A stretch of 64,000 nt of DNA from Prolixibacteraceae bacterium UBA6029 (GCA_002429385.1 DIZL01000012.1:67132-131131); one strand, 5' to 3'. Shown: positions 1 to 9,371, numbered from the stretch's first letter. Notes: generated from the letters alone by a model not told the origin. Numbers and translations: made by a program.

Positions 1-1
1 G

Positions 2-22
2 CCGTCTGGCTTCAGCCGACGG
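2..22. other. Small GC-rich hairpin at the window edge
   Basis: CCGTC-T-GGCT, a TC loop, then AGCC-GACGG fold into a nine-pair stem with one bulged T. No T-run follows on the plus strand. It could be the end of a terminator or part of an upstream gene that is cut off by the window, and it cannot be decided from here. Confidence 0.3.
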
Positions 23-88
23 ACTTAGGGAACGAAATTAGAAAAGAGGAAAAGTAAATAGTAAATAGCTTAATAAATCAATAACGAT

Positions 89-1270
89 ATGAAAAAAACA
101 CATTTATTCTCATTCATCTTATGCCTGCTGGCTCTGGCTGGTCAGGCACAGAATATGAATCTTTTATCAGGGCTGACCACCATACAGGATGGAGTACGGT
201 CAAAAAGGGTAAGCAGTTATGACCGTTCGGGAGGCAACGGCGATAACATCTATATGATTAAACCTGGCGAAAGCCGTACCATCTTCGATGTGCAGGGCGC
301 GGGGATCATCGATCATATCTGGATTACAATGGCTCCAAGACCAGAAACATTGAACCGTTCGGATGTCATCCTTAAAATGTATTGGGATGGCATGAAAGAG
401 CCATCAGTCCTTTCACCCATCGGACCTTTCTTTGGTCAGGGGTGGAATGAGAGTTATGATTATACCTCAATGCCTCTTTCTGTAGGCCCTGCAGGCGGAA
501 CAGGTATGGTTTCCTACTTTCAGATGCCTTTTGCCAAAGGGGCTAAAATCGTCATTGAAAATCAGGCGGACATCAACATTGAGGCTTTCTATTTCTATGT
601 CGACTATGTAGAAATGGACAAGTTACCTCCCAATACAGGACGCTTCCATGCCTGGTTCAACCGACAAATCACCAATGCTGCCGAAGATGGAGAGAATGAA
701 TGGCAAGCCCTCCACCCTTTTGGGAAGAATCTGGACGGCAAGGACAATTATGTTTTTGCCAATATCAAGGGTGACGGGCATTTCGTAGGAGTAAATTACT
801 ACGTTCAGAACCCAACCATCATGTGGTATGGCGAAGGGGACGACATGTTCTTCGTAGATGGCGAAAAACTACCTTCCATTCATGGAACAGGGACCGAGGA
901 TTATTTTAATACCTCCTGGTGTCCAAGGTCTATATTCCTGACCCCGTTTTATGGCTACCCCAGGGTTTCCAATTATGAGACAGGTTGGCTTTACCGGACC
1001 CATCTCTACCGGTTTAACATTACCGACCCCATATATTTCAAAAAATCATTAAAGGCAACCATTGAGCATGGTCACGCCAATACCTTAACGCTTGACCTTT
1101 CGAGTGTAGCTTACTGGTATACCCGTGAAGCCACTGCAGTGGACCCTATTCCGGATAAAGAACACCGTAAATTTATGCCAGAAATTAGCGCTACAGATAT
1201 GCTTCGATGGAGAAATGAATGGAGAAAGGCTCACGGCAATAAACCTACTTTATGGGGCAACGAAAAATAG
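89..1270 (+). CDS. GH172 (DUF2961) secreted glycosidase
   Basis: This is a 393-residue DUF2961 protein, the family now classed as GH172, whose known members act on alpha-D-fructofuranosides or alpha-D-arabinofuranosides. Residues 1-20 form a signal peptide ending AGQAQ, so it works outside the cytoplasm. The SYDRSGGNGDN segment opens the jelly-roll. Two candidate catalytic glutamates are visible: E249 in YGEGDD and E270 in GTGTEDYF. Their 21-residue spacing matches the spacing of the two catalytic glutamates I recall for the characterised Bifidobacterium enzyme. The length is normal for a single-copy family member. It is followed by a second GH172 gene and a GH116 gene on the same strand. The substrate is not readable from sequence; fructan, arabinan or arabinofuranose side chains are all possible. 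Confidence 0.9.
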   Translation: MKKTHLFSFILCLLALAGQAQNMNLLSGLTTIQDGVRSKRVSSYDRSGGNGDNIYMIKPGESRTIFDVQGAGIIDHIWITMAPRPETLNRSDVILKMYWDGMKEPSVLSPIGPFFGQGWNESYDYTSMPLSVGPAGGTGMVSYFQMPFAKGAKIVIENQADINIEAFYFYVDYVEMDKLPPNTGRFHAWFNRQITNAAEDGENEWQALHPFGKNLDGKDNYVFANIKGDGHFVGVNYYVQNPTIMWYGEGDDMFFVDGEKLPSIHGTGTEDYFNTSWCPRSIFLTPFYGYPRVSNYETGWLYRTHLYRFNITDPIYFKKSLKATIEHGHANTLTLDLSSVAYWYTREATAVDPIPDKEHRKFMPEISATDMLRWRNEWRKAHGNKPTLWGNEK

Positions 1271-1279
1271 AGTTATTAA

Positions 1280-1325
1280 AACTTTCCCAAAGCTTTATTA
1301 TAATAAATAAAGCTTTGGGAAAGTT
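1280..1325. repeat. Perfect 20-bp inverted repeat between the two GH172 genes
   Basis: The arm at 1280-1299 is the exact reverse complement of the arm at 1306-1325, with a 6-nt ATAATA loop. It starts ten bases after the first stop codon and ends 32 bases before the next start. There is no strong T-run on either side, so it may be a partial terminator or a 3-prime stabilising hairpin that sets different mRNA levels of the two genes. Confidence 0.8.
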
Positions 1326-1357
1326 ATCTTATAAAAAACCTAAAGAATCAACATACA

Positions 1358-3331
1358 ATGAAACTATCTATCTTTAAAGTCGCGCTTATCGTTCTTTTGT
1401 TCAGTCAGAGTATTCTTTGTAAGGCAGATTATAAAGACGAAATCTTAAAACTTACCCGTATCGATTTACTGCCTCAGTTCCAGAAGGATGAAGCCGTAAA
1501 GGAAATTACAAGTTATGATAGAACAGGCGGCAACGACGACGGCTTTTCAGGAAAGTATTCCTTTCTGCGGAAGGAGAACGGTACGCTGGTCATTGCCGAA
1601 CTTAAAGGTCCGGGGGTTATTCAGCGAATCGCAACTCCAACCCCTTCCCAGGATACCATCCAGTTCTTTTTTGACGGAGAGAAGACGCCACGCATCGAAG
1701 TAAAGTTTATCGACCTCTTTTCAGGTGAAAAGTATCCCTTCCTGAGACCTGTAGTGGGCAATGAAGTGGGCGGATATTATTGCTACCTGCCGATTCCGTA
1801 TAAGAGTTCGTGTAAGATTGTTTTAAAAGGAAAGCGGATGCAGTTCTTCCAGATACAATACCGCGAACTGGCAAAGGGACAGACCGTTGTCTCCTTTCCG
1901 CAAAAGCTGTCCAAAGAGGAAGACCAGGCGCTGACTTCCGTTGTTGCTATCTGGAAGAAAAGCGGTGAAAACATACTCTCCCTGTTGCCCGAGACAAAGA
2001 CAAACCTTAAAACGGTCACTAAAAGTGTTGTGCTGAAAGCAGGGGAAATCAAGTCCATCTTCAGCAGCAAACAAGGTGGCCGGATTGTTGGTATTGAACT
2101 GACACCTCAGCTGCAATTAAACAGTCAACTGAAAGACCTGATCCTTCGGGCCCGATGGGATGATGAACCGGTTGCGGCCATCAACGCCCCTGTCACTGAC
2201 TTCTTCGGCTACGGATTTGGGAAACCCTCCATGCAGGCCATGCTGGCCGGTGTCAGAAATGGTGTTCATTATTGCTACATGCCCATGCCCTTTAGTAAAT
2301 CAGCCAATCTTGAACTGGAGTTCATCAAGAGTTCGCTTAACCAAACCGCTGAAATCCCTGTAAATGTGACCATCTATTACTCTGAAAACAAACGTACGGA
2401 GAATGAAGGTAAATTCTATGCCCAATGGAAGAGGGAGAAAAACACTGAGATGGGAAAACCTTTCCAGATCCTTAATAAAGCAGGTCGAGGACATTATGTG
2501 GGAACCTTATTGCAGTCTCAAGGACTGAACTCCGGAATGACCTTATTCTTTGAAGGCGACGATGAATGTTTCGTTGATGGCGAGATGAGACTTCATGGCA
2601 CAGGTTCAGAAGATTATTTCAACGGGGGCTGGTATGCTATGGCCGACCGTTGGGACCAGGCCTTCAGTCTGCCGATGCACGGCTGTCTGGCTTATTCCAT
2701 CCCGCTGGCCCACACGGGAGGGTACCGTTTCCTCATGACCGATAAGATCTCTTTCGAGAAAGAGTTTAATCTGACCATCGAACATGGCCCGGAGAAGGAT
2801 CTAATCCCGGCAGACTATACCTCGGTGGCCTTTTACTACTGTGACACTCCCCCCGTTGCCAATGGTGTTCCTGCGACGGCATTACTCGAAAAAGTCAGTT
2901 CGCCTAAGATGCAGGAATACTGGATTCAGTTGCTTCCTGTAAAAGCCTTGAACGACAATACCAAAATAGAAACGGAGAAATGCAAAGACAGTCAGACCAA
3001 AAAATCATACGACGTCCTTAAGCTGGAAGCCCCTGATGATGGCTTCGCTAAGTTCGAACTGGAAGTACCCTCGAACGGTGAATATAAACTGTATCTTTCC
3101 TACCTTAAAGGACCGGAGTGCAGCTCTTTCGAAGTCAATCAGCGTCAGGTTCCTATCAGTAAAACCCTTGATGGATTTGCTTCTGAGAACACCTTCGTGG
3201 ATAAGGAATTCATTGGGACTCTTTCTATAAAGGAAGGAACCAATACCATTACGATAGTCCTGAAAAACAAGGAGAAGAAAACAGCAACGACTCAGTTTCT
3301 GCTTCACCGTATATACCTGGAGAAAATATAA
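1358..3331 (+). CDS. GH172 (DUF2961) glycosidase with extra N- and C-terminal modules
   Basis: This 657-residue secreted protein has a signal peptide (residues 1-24). A first beta region with its own SYDRTGGNDD signature is followed by a second region of DUF2961 type. Candidate catalytic residues are E399 in FFEGDDECF and E418 in GTGSEDYF, 19 apart. After about residue 535 an extra stretch of roughly 120 residues, rich in beta-strand patterns, looks like an appended carbohydrate-binding or ancillary domain. The protein is about 260 residues longer than its upstream neighbour, so a duplicated jelly-roll is likely. The next gene starts 23 bases downstream, which suggests one transcript with the GH116 enzyme. 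Confidence 0.85.
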   Translation: MKLSIFKVALIVLLFSQSILCKADYKDEILKLTRIDLLPQFQKDEAVKEITSYDRTGGNDDGFSGKYSFLRKENGTLVIAELKGPGVIQRIATPTPSQDTIQFFFDGEKTPRIEVKFIDLFSGEKYPFLRPVVGNEVGGYYCYLPIPYKSSCKIVLKGKRMQFFQIQYRELAKGQTVVSFPQKLSKEEDQALTSVVAIWKKSGENILSLLPETKTNLKTVTKSVVLKAGEIKSIFSSKQGGRIVGIELTPQLQLNSQLKDLILRARWDDEPVAAINAPVTDFFGYGFGKPSMQAMLAGVRNGVHYCYMPMPFSKSANLELEFIKSSLNQTAEIPVNVTIYYSENKRTENEGKFYAQWKREKNTEMGKPFQILNKAGRGHYVGTLLQSQGLNSGMTLFFEGDDECFVDGEMRLHGTGSEDYFNGGWYAMADRWDQAFSLPMHGCLAYSIPLAHTGGYRFLMTDKISFEKEFNLTIEHGPEKDLIPADYTSVAFYYCDTPPVANGVPATALLEKVSSPKMQEYWIQLLPVKALNDNTKIETEKCKDSQTKKSYDVLKLEAPDDGFAKFELEVPSNGEYKLYLSYLKGPECSSFEVNQRQVPISKTLDGFASENTFVDKEFIGTLSIKEGTNTITIVLKNKEKKTATTQFLLHRIYLEKI

Positions 3332-3354
3332 ATTCAATCTTAATAACCTGACCA

Positions 3355-6300
3355 ATGAAACAACCACATTCTATTCACTTCGTGCTGATACTGGTATTCG
3401 GCTCGCTGTTTCTTTCCTTTACAGGGGAGAAGGGCAAACCTGAAGCCGATGGACATCACTTTAACCAATCCTATACAGGCAAAAATCTCGATCGGGTAGC
3501 CTTCCCCATTGGTGGTCTGGGAGCCGGCATGTTTTGCATGGAAGGGAATGGAGCCATCTCGCATCTTTCGGTAAACAACAAGCCCGATGTCTATAATGAG
3601 CCTTTTGCTTTTGCAGCCATCAGCGTAAAAGGGGTTGAAAATGGAGCTAAGGTTCTCGAATCACCTGTCCCTACCTGGAAGTTCTTTGGTGAGGGCGGAA
3701 CCGGCAATGGAGCCGGAGGCAGAGATTATGGATTGCCTCGTTTCGAAAGCGGCAGTTTTACTCCCCGGTTCCCGTTTGCAACCTTGAAACTGGAAGACAA
3801 GGACATTCCCCTGCAGGTTGAAGTAGTAGGCTGGAGCCCTTTTATTCCAACCGACGAAGACAATTCGGGCCTTCCTTCAGGCGCCTTTGAATACAAATTC
3901 AAAAACACCTCAGCAAATACCGTTGAAGCCGTGTTTTCATACAATGCCAAAAACTTCATCGACAACGAAGGCCATATTCTGAAAGCCGGTAATGGTTTTA
4001 CCATGGTCTCCGGCAACAAGGATAAATCTCCAATTTCAGAAACAGGCTTTTCGGTCTTTGTGGACGACAATAACGCTGTGGTTGATTATTGCTGGTTCAG
4101 GGGCGGTTGGTTTGATCCGCTGACTATTCTCTGGAAGAATATAAAGAACAGAACTATCGTTAACAATCCTCCCGTAGAAGGATCCTCTCCGGGTGCCTCC
4201 ATCTATGTGCCTGTTAATTTGAAACCTGGTGAAGAAAAGACTATAACGGTTAACTTTTGCTGGTATCTTCCCAATACAAAACTCACTGAAGGTACACCAT
4301 TAAAAGCAGGATCGGCTTTCAAGGATAAACCCTCTACAGGAAGAACACCCAGTCAATCGCTCGTTTCAGGGTTTGTGGGAAAACAACTTGTAAATACCTT
4401 CTACCCTGGTGGTGACGGGCAAACCGGTGTTTTGCAATCGCCTCCGATTAGTATTTCCAAACGTTACCTGAAGTTCCTTGTAGGTGGAGGAAGCGATCCT
4501 GAGAAGACTGCAGTTAAGCTGCTGATTGGCGGAAAAGAAGTTGAAACCGCTTCAGGAAACAATACAGAGGTGCTTCAGGAGAAAACCTGGGACCTGAAAA
4601 AGTACAAGGGCAAGAAGGCCATCATTCAGATTGTTGATCAGGGAATAGGAGGCTGGGGCCATATCCTGGCTGACCAGTTTGTACTGACCGATGATGCAGT
4701 TGAAAACCTTGCCAGCTTGTCACCTAATGCGCAACTGATTGAAGACTTCGAAAAAGATACTTACGGCAACTGGGAAGTCGTGAAACCGGAAGGAACAAAA
4801 GAATGTTGTCCCGGCGGGAAATGTGAGGAAGATCCTTATTACAAGCCCTGGTATGCCAAACGCTTTCAGAATCTGGATGAAGTGTCAAAATACTGGACAC
4901 TCCATTATGCCGATCTAAAGAAAAACAGTGAACTCTTCCGCGATGCCTTTTTTGCATCCACCCTTCCTCCCGAAGTGATTGAAGCCGTTGCAGCAAACCT
5001 CACCATCCTGAAGTCGCCAACAGTGTTGCGTCAATTTGATGGAAGACTCTGGGGATGGGAAGGCTGTAACGATAACTCCGGATGCTGCTACGGCAGTTGC
5101 ACCCATGTCTGGAACTATGCACAGGCTATCTGTCATTTGTTCCCTGCCCTGGAACGAACGCTTCGCGAAACGGAATTCAAGGTGAGCCAGAATGAAGCGG
5201 GACACCAGATATTCAGGACAAACCTGCCAATCTCTCCCGCAGTACATGATTTTCATGCTGCTTCCGACGGACAGTTGGGCGGCATCATGAAAGTGTACCG
5301 CGAATGGCGCATCAGCGGTAACACCGAATGGATGAAAGGCCTTTTACCCGATGTGAAAAAGAGCATTGATTACTGCATCGAAGCCTGGGACCCCAAACAT
5401 CAGGGTTACCTCGAAGAACCTCATCACAATACTTACGACATTGAATTCTGGGGACCCGAAGGCATGTGTACCAGTTTCTACCTCGGAGCCCTGACCGCTT
5501 ATATTGAGATGGGCAAGGCCAATGGCGAACCAACAGAATCATACCAGGCTTTGCTACAGAAAGGCAAGAAATACATGGAGAATGATCTCTATGACGGTGA
5601 ATACTTCATTCAGAAGATCAAATGGACGGGACTGAGGGCTGCCAATCCGGTCGAAGCGTCTAAGAAATCATTCGCGGGAGAATATTCACCTGAAGCATTG
5701 GAAATCCTTCAGAAAGAAGGCCCTAAATATCAATACGGAACAGGTTGTTTGTCAGATGGTATCCTGGGTATGTGGATGGCCTCTGTTTGCGGGCTTCCCG
5801 AAATAGTCGACAATGCCAAAGTAAAAAGTCATTTGGAATCAGTATATAAATACAATCTGAAACACGATTTATCGGAGCATGTCAATCCGCAACGACCAAG
5901 CTATGCCTGCGGCAACGAAGGCGGGTTATTGCTCTGTACCTGGCCCAAAGGCGGTCAACTTTCACTTCCATTTGTGTATAGCAATGAAGTTTGGACCGGT
6001 ATCGAGTACCAGGTTGCAAGTCACCTGATGCTGAAAGGCGAAGTGGAGAAGGGTCTGGATATCGTACGCGAATGCCGGAAGAGATATGATGGTGTAGTAC
6101 GTAATCCGTTTAACGAATACGAGTGCGGCCATTGGTATGCCAGGGCCATGTCGAGTTATGCTCTTTTGGAAGGCCTGACCGGTGTGCGTTACGATGCAGT
6201 GGATAAAACCCTTTACATCGATTCAAAGGTTGGCGATTTTACCAGCTTCCTTTCTACGGAAACAGGATTTGGGAATGTAGGCCTGAAGGACGGCAAACCT

Positions 6301-6372
6301 TTTTTCAAGATGGTCTATGGCAACCTGGATGTGAAAAAACTAATGGTTGCCGGGGTAGAACAAAAGCTGTAA
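3355..6372 (+). CDS. GH116 family beta-glycosidase with inserted beta module
   Basis: This 1005-residue secreted protein (signal peptide about 1-24) has a GBA2-type N-terminal beta domain starting at RVAFPIGGLGAGMF and a C-terminal alpha-toroid catalytic domain from about residue 490. Candidate active-site regions are YLEEPHHNTYDIEFWG (685-700) for the nucleophile and GCLSDG with D801 for the acid/base. Characterised GH116 enzymes are beta-glucosidases, beta-xylosidases or glucosylceramidases. Residues about 340-470 are a module (FLVGGGSD to GGWGHI) that resembles the beta-sandwich accessory domain found ahead of some GH32 and planctomycete secreted enzymes. Paired cysteines (ECCPGGKC, GCCYGSC) could form disulfides in the periplasm. 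It follows two GH172 genes, so the three probably act on one glycan. Confidence 0.88.
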   Translation: MKQPHSIHFVLILVFGSLFLSFTGEKGKPEADGHHFNQSYTGKNLDRVAFPIGGLGAGMFCMEGNGAISHLSVNNKPDVYNEPFAFAAISVKGVENGAKVLESPVPTWKFFGEGGTGNGAGGRDYGLPRFESGSFTPRFPFATLKLEDKDIPLQVEVVGWSPFIPTDEDNSGLPSGAFEYKFKNTSANTVEAVFSYNAKNFIDNEGHILKAGNGFTMVSGNKDKSPISETGFSVFVDDNNAVVDYCWFRGGWFDPLTILWKNIKNRTIVNNPPVEGSSPGASIYVPVNLKPGEEKTITVNFCWYLPNTKLTEGTPLKAGSAFKDKPSTGRTPSQSLVSGFVGKQLVNTFYPGGDGQTGVLQSPPISISKRYLKFLVGGGSDPEKTAVKLLIGGKEVETASGNNTEVLQEKTWDLKKYKGKKAIIQIVDQGIGGWGHILADQFVLTDDAVENLASLSPNAQLIEDFEKDTYGNWEVVKPEGTKECCPGGKCEEDPYYKPWYAKRFQNLDEVSKYWTLHYADLKKNSELFRDAFFASTLPPEVIEAVAANLTILKSPTVLRQFDGRLWGWEGCNDNSGCCYGSCTHVWNYAQAICHLFPALERTLRETEFKVSQNEAGHQIFRTNLPISPAVHDFHAASDGQLGGIMKVYREWRISGNTEWMKGLLPDVKKSIDYCIEAWDPKHQGYLEEPHHNTYDIEFWGPEGMCTSFYLGALTAYIEMGKANGEPTESYQALLQKGKKYMENDLYDGEYFIQKIKWTGLRAANPVEASKKSFAGEYSPEALEILQKEGPKYQYGTGCLSDGILGMWMASVCGLPEIVDNAKVKSHLESVYKYNLKHDLSEHVNPQRPSYACGNEGGLLLCTWPKGGQLSLPFVYSNEVWTGIEYQVASHLMLKGEVEKGLDIVRECRKRYDGVVRNPFNEYECGHWYARAMSSYALLEGLTGVRYDAVDKTLYIDSKVGDFTSFLSTETGFGNVGLKDGKPFFKMVYGNLDVKKLMVAGVEQKL

Positions 6373-6454
6373 CCTAATATTGAAATTTCGGACGATCATA
6401 TGCTCAATTGAAGGAAAGACAGTTTGATACTTACTATTGAAGCAAATATTCAGG

Positions 6455-6477
6455 AAAGGGGGGAAACCCCCTTTTTT
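6455..6477 (+). terminator. Intrinsic terminator after the GH172-GH116 cluster
   Basis: An A3G5-6 run, a short GAAA-type loop and a C5T6 run form a strong stem followed directly by T residues. It lies about 80 bases after the GH116 stop, marking the 3-prime end of the three-gene cluster. Confidence 0.85.
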
Positions 6478-6607
6478 ATTGATAATATATTCAACCGAAA
6501 TAAGAAATTATAGTAATTAATTGTATAACTTAGTTCCTGCTAAGAATATATGATTACTGATTGTGTGTAAATGTGAACTTTACAGTTAATGCTAAATATC
6601 TACCTAC

Positions 6608-7159
6608 ATGAGAAAACTATTAGTTATTCTGTTTCTTTCCACTTTATTTTCCTGTTTAAGTAATACTGAGAATAAAACGACCAACAACAATTCAGACCCT
6701 GCAACGGGAATAAAACCGGAAACAATTCAGCCAATTGAAAACTATTTTGTTGAGGAAAAGGATTCCATGTTAATCCCTTCCTTTGAAATAAAATTAAGCT
6801 TATCGGACTCTGCAGAACATCTGCTTCGGACACGAAAAGAATCTGTAATCGTAAAAGCATATTATTCAGGCGTCCCGAAAGATACTTCAGCAAAAGATTA
6901 TAAGGAATGGGGAAAGATTTTCTTACCTAGTCGATCCATAGAACTGATGCAATCAAGGATTGCAAAGTTTCACAACATTAAAATATCTAAAGAAACTTAT
7001 AATTCTCTGGCCGATAAGAATATTGAAGTTCTTATTAATGTATTTAGCGGCAGAAGGTCTACCGAAAATAATCTGTTAGAGTGTAATATTCTTCAGGATA
7101 AAATAAGCAATATCAGAGACAAGAGTTTTACATTAACAGGGAAACTTATAGGTGAATAA
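6608..7159 (+). CDS. Putative lipoprotein of unknown function
   Basis: This 183-residue protein opens with a signal sequence ending in LFSC, a lipobox with Cys16, so a lipoprotein anchored in the envelope is likely. A Thr/Asn-rich linker follows. I do not recognise the rest, which is a small soluble domain of mixed alpha/beta character with no clear catalytic motif. It stands alone: the GH116 terminator lies upstream and 237 bases separate it from the next gene. The A+T-rich composition differs from the surrounding enzyme genes. Confidence 0.7.
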   Translation: MRKLLVILFLSTLFSCLSNTENKTTNNNSDPATGIKPETIQPIENYFVEEKDSMLIPSFEIKLSLSDSAEHLLRTRKESVIVKAYYSGVPKDTSAKDYKEWGKIFLPSRSIELMQSRIAKFHNIKISKETYNSLADKNIEVLINVFSGRRSTENNLLECNILQDKISNIRDKSFTLTGKLIGE

Positions 7160-7396
7160 GCATTATCGATCAACAGTAATTTAAAGGGTAGGATTAATAA
7201 TTAACTCAACAGCATCGATGAGAGTTCCTGTCATCTGTTTTCGCTTACAGCCAATCAAATATCCTTTATTTTCTGAAATAATAACCGTATATTTCCATCC
7301 TATTTACTGTTCACTCTTATACCTGTTGGAAACCCAATTCAACCCTTCCAATATGGCTTTTGAAAATAACGTTTTAAAAACCAAACATCAATCGAA

Positions 7397-8626
7397 ATGA
7401 AAAAAGTATGTCTTAGTATCGGTTCGTTGGTAGTCATTTTGCTTTTAACATCAGTAATCCATGCTTCTGCCCAGGATTATCCACAATGGAGAGGGGTCAA
7501 CCGGGATGGTAATGTAACCGGGTTTAAAGCACCTGCGGTCTGGCCGAAGGAGCTGAAGCAGGAATGGAAAATTACAGTTGGCCTGGGCGATGCCGCTCCT
7601 GTGCTCATGGGCAAAAAGCTTTACAGTTTTACCCGCCAGGGTACGGATGAAGTTTTAGTCTGCCTGGATGCCCTCACCGGCAAGGAAATCTGGCAAAATA
7701 AGTATGCAGCCTGCATGGTAACAGGTCCCTCTGCCAGTGCACACCAGGGGCCCCGTAGTACACCAACAGTTGCCGATGGGAAAGTTGTAACCCTTGGTGT
7801 CTGTGGAGTACTCTCCTGTCTGGATGCTTCCAGCGGTAAGCTGCTCTGGCGCAAGGAAAATACAACCAATCTGTTTCCTGCCTTCTATACGGCCACCTCG
7901 ACAATCATTGTGGACGGATTGTGTATCGCTCAACTGGGTGGAAAAGATAACGGCACCACGATGGCCTTCGACCTGGCCACCGGTACTGAAAAGTGGAAAT
8001 ACACCGGCGATGGCCCAACATATTCCTCACCGGTTATCATGACCGTGGACGGGAAAAAGCAACTGGTAGCCTTTACCGAGAAAAGCCTTGTGGGGATTAG
8101 TATGGTTGACGGCAAACAGCTATGGAAAGTGGATGCTTTGGCTCAGAATCGCTTTTATAATTCAGCCACTCCTGTTATTGACGGACAGACAGTCATCGTC
8201 ACAGGTCAGGGCACAGGCACCAAGGCCATTAAAATCGAGAAACAGGGTAATGAATATGTTCCCAAGGAACTGTGGAACAATCCCGATCTGGGCACCAAAT
8301 ACAACACACCGGTCATAAAGGATGGCTTCCTCTATGGCCTTTCCAACGGACGAAAACTCTACTGTATGGATGCCGCGAAAGGCCTCACTATGTGGACCGA
8401 CACCACAATGAACAGCGACTTTGGTTCACTGATCAATTGCGGTTCAGTGCTCATGACCCTTCCCAGCAATTCGAACCTGATCGTTTTCAAACCCAGTGAA
8501 AAAGCCTACACCCAACTGACTAAGATAAAGGTTTCGGATAAGCCTGTCTTTACTACACCCCTTGTCGCAGGAAACCAGATCTTCATTAAAGAGGCTGAAA
8601 CCCTGACGCTCTATAAATTAGATTAA
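7397..8626 (+). CDS. Secreted PQQ-like (BamB-type) beta-propeller protein
   Basis: This 409-residue protein has a signal peptide (cleavage near residue 25, HASAQ) and then repeated blades of the PQQ type: DYPQWRG at the start, followed by LDALTGKEIWQ, LDASSGKLLWR and FDLATGTEKWK. This is the eight-bladed propeller fold shared by quinoprotein dehydrogenases and by the BamB scaffold. I do not see the full set of PQQ and calcium ligands of a true alcohol dehydrogenase, so an enzyme function is not supported. Similar proteins are common in Bacteroidota and Planctomycetes, often near glycan genes. The ATG at 7397 is chosen because the signal peptide begins there. Confidence 0.8.
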   Translation: MKKVCLSIGSLVVILLLTSVIHASAQDYPQWRGVNRDGNVTGFKAPAVWPKELKQEWKITVGLGDAAPVLMGKKLYSFTRQGTDEVLVCLDALTGKEIWQNKYAACMVTGPSASAHQGPRSTPTVADGKVVTLGVCGVLSCLDASSGKLLWRKENTTNLFPAFYTATSTIIVDGLCIAQLGGKDNGTTMAFDLATGTEKWKYTGDGPTYSSPVIMTVDGKKQLVAFTEKSLVGISMVDGKQLWKVDALAQNRFYNSATPVIDGQTVIVTGQGTGTKAIKIEKQGNEYVPKELWNNPDLGTKYNTPVIKDGFLYGLSNGRKLYCMDAAKGLTMWTDTTMNSDFGSLINCGSVLMTLPSNSNLIVFKPSEKAYTQLTKIKVSDKPVFTTPLVAGNQIFIKEAETLTLYKLD

Positions 8627-8678
8627 GACTGCGCAATCAGGAGTTTTTCTCCCGGTATTATACCATGAAATACGGAGC

Positions 8679-8729
8679 AAAAGGAATCCATCGACATAAA
8701 TCTGAGATTTACGTCGGTGGATTCCTTTT
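8679..8729. terminator. Bidirectional terminator between convergent genes
   Basis: Arms at 8679-8703 and 8705-8729 are reverse complements of 25 nt with two imperfect positions. A-run on one side and T-run on the other let it work on both strands. It lies between the plus-strand propeller gene and the minus-strand cytochrome gene. Confidence 0.85.
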
Positions 8730-8744
8730 CGTTTGGAGTGGATT

Positions 8745-9173
8745 TTATTTAGCTACTGATCGTAAATATTCAACCACCGATCTGGCCTTGGCTTCATTGA
8801 GCGCCGGATTGATCATGATGATATTGTTGTATTTCTTGATCAGTGCTTTTATATTTGGATCTGCTTTCTGCATCGCTTCAGTGTTTAAAAGCAAATTCAT
8901 AATGTATTCCGGGGCGCGGTCCTTGGTGATATTCCTGAGCGGCGGGCCAATCTTTAACTGATCCAACTCATGGCAAAGGGAACATTTATCATTAAAGATA
9001 CCTTTCCCTTCGGTAATCATTTTCTTGTCCAGTGTAGGATCAAGTTTCACACTCTTAATGGGTCCCACGCCAAGATCTTTCGCCTGTGCAGCCGACTGCA
9101 ATACCCCGGCACTCAGGCATAAAAAGGAAACAATGACCAATGAATGTACTACTGAAATGAAATGTTTTTTCAT
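8745..9173 (-). CDS. Small periplasmic class I c-type cytochrome
   Basis: This 142-residue protein has a signal peptide (1-31, ending SAAQA) and one haem c attachment site, CSLCH at 64-68, followed by IGPPL, as in class I cytochromes. Candidate distal methionines are in the MQKADP or IIMINPALNEA stretches. It would carry single electrons in the periplasm. It lies 198 bases downstream of the monoheme barrel gene on the same strand, so the two may form an electron route across the outer membrane. A different ORF on the plus strand in this region has no family signal and was not kept. Confidence 0.88.
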   Translation of the reverse strand: MKKHFISVVHSLVIVSFLCLSAGVLQSAAQAKDLGVGPIKSVKLDPTLDKKMITEGKGIFNDKCSLCHELDQLKIGPPLRNITKDRAPEYIMNLLLNTEAMQKADPNIKALIKKYNNIIMINPALNEAKARSVVEYLRSVAK

Positions 9174-9269
9174 GATTCTTATATGAATTTATATACTAAA
9201 ATTCGGAATGTCTCTTATCCCATTTGCTCCTTTCGAACAGTCAAATGTTGTCATTCAACCTCAATTATC

Positions 9270-9337
9270 GTACCACGACAACTATTAACCATGACAACTT
9301 TATAACCACGACAACTTTAAACCACCAAAACAACTAT
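9270..9337. repeat. Imperfect short tandem repeats
   Basis: Four copies of a unit close to CCACGACAACTTTAAA, 16-17 bp each, lie between the cytochrome gene and the barrel gene. The last copy is degenerate. The role is not known; it sits in the gap within a probable transcript. Confidence 0.7.
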
Positions 9338-9371
9338 TGAATGACTATCTAATGTCCTTCAGCACTTCAGT

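Noticed and set aside
7218..7400. 60-codon ORF before the propeller gene
   Set aside because: No family features, low-complexity hydrophobic content, and it overlaps the start of the next gene.
8665..8961. 98-codon plus-strand ORF
   Set aside because: It lies over the terminator hairpin and antisense to the cytochrome gene, which has a clear CxxCH and signal peptide.
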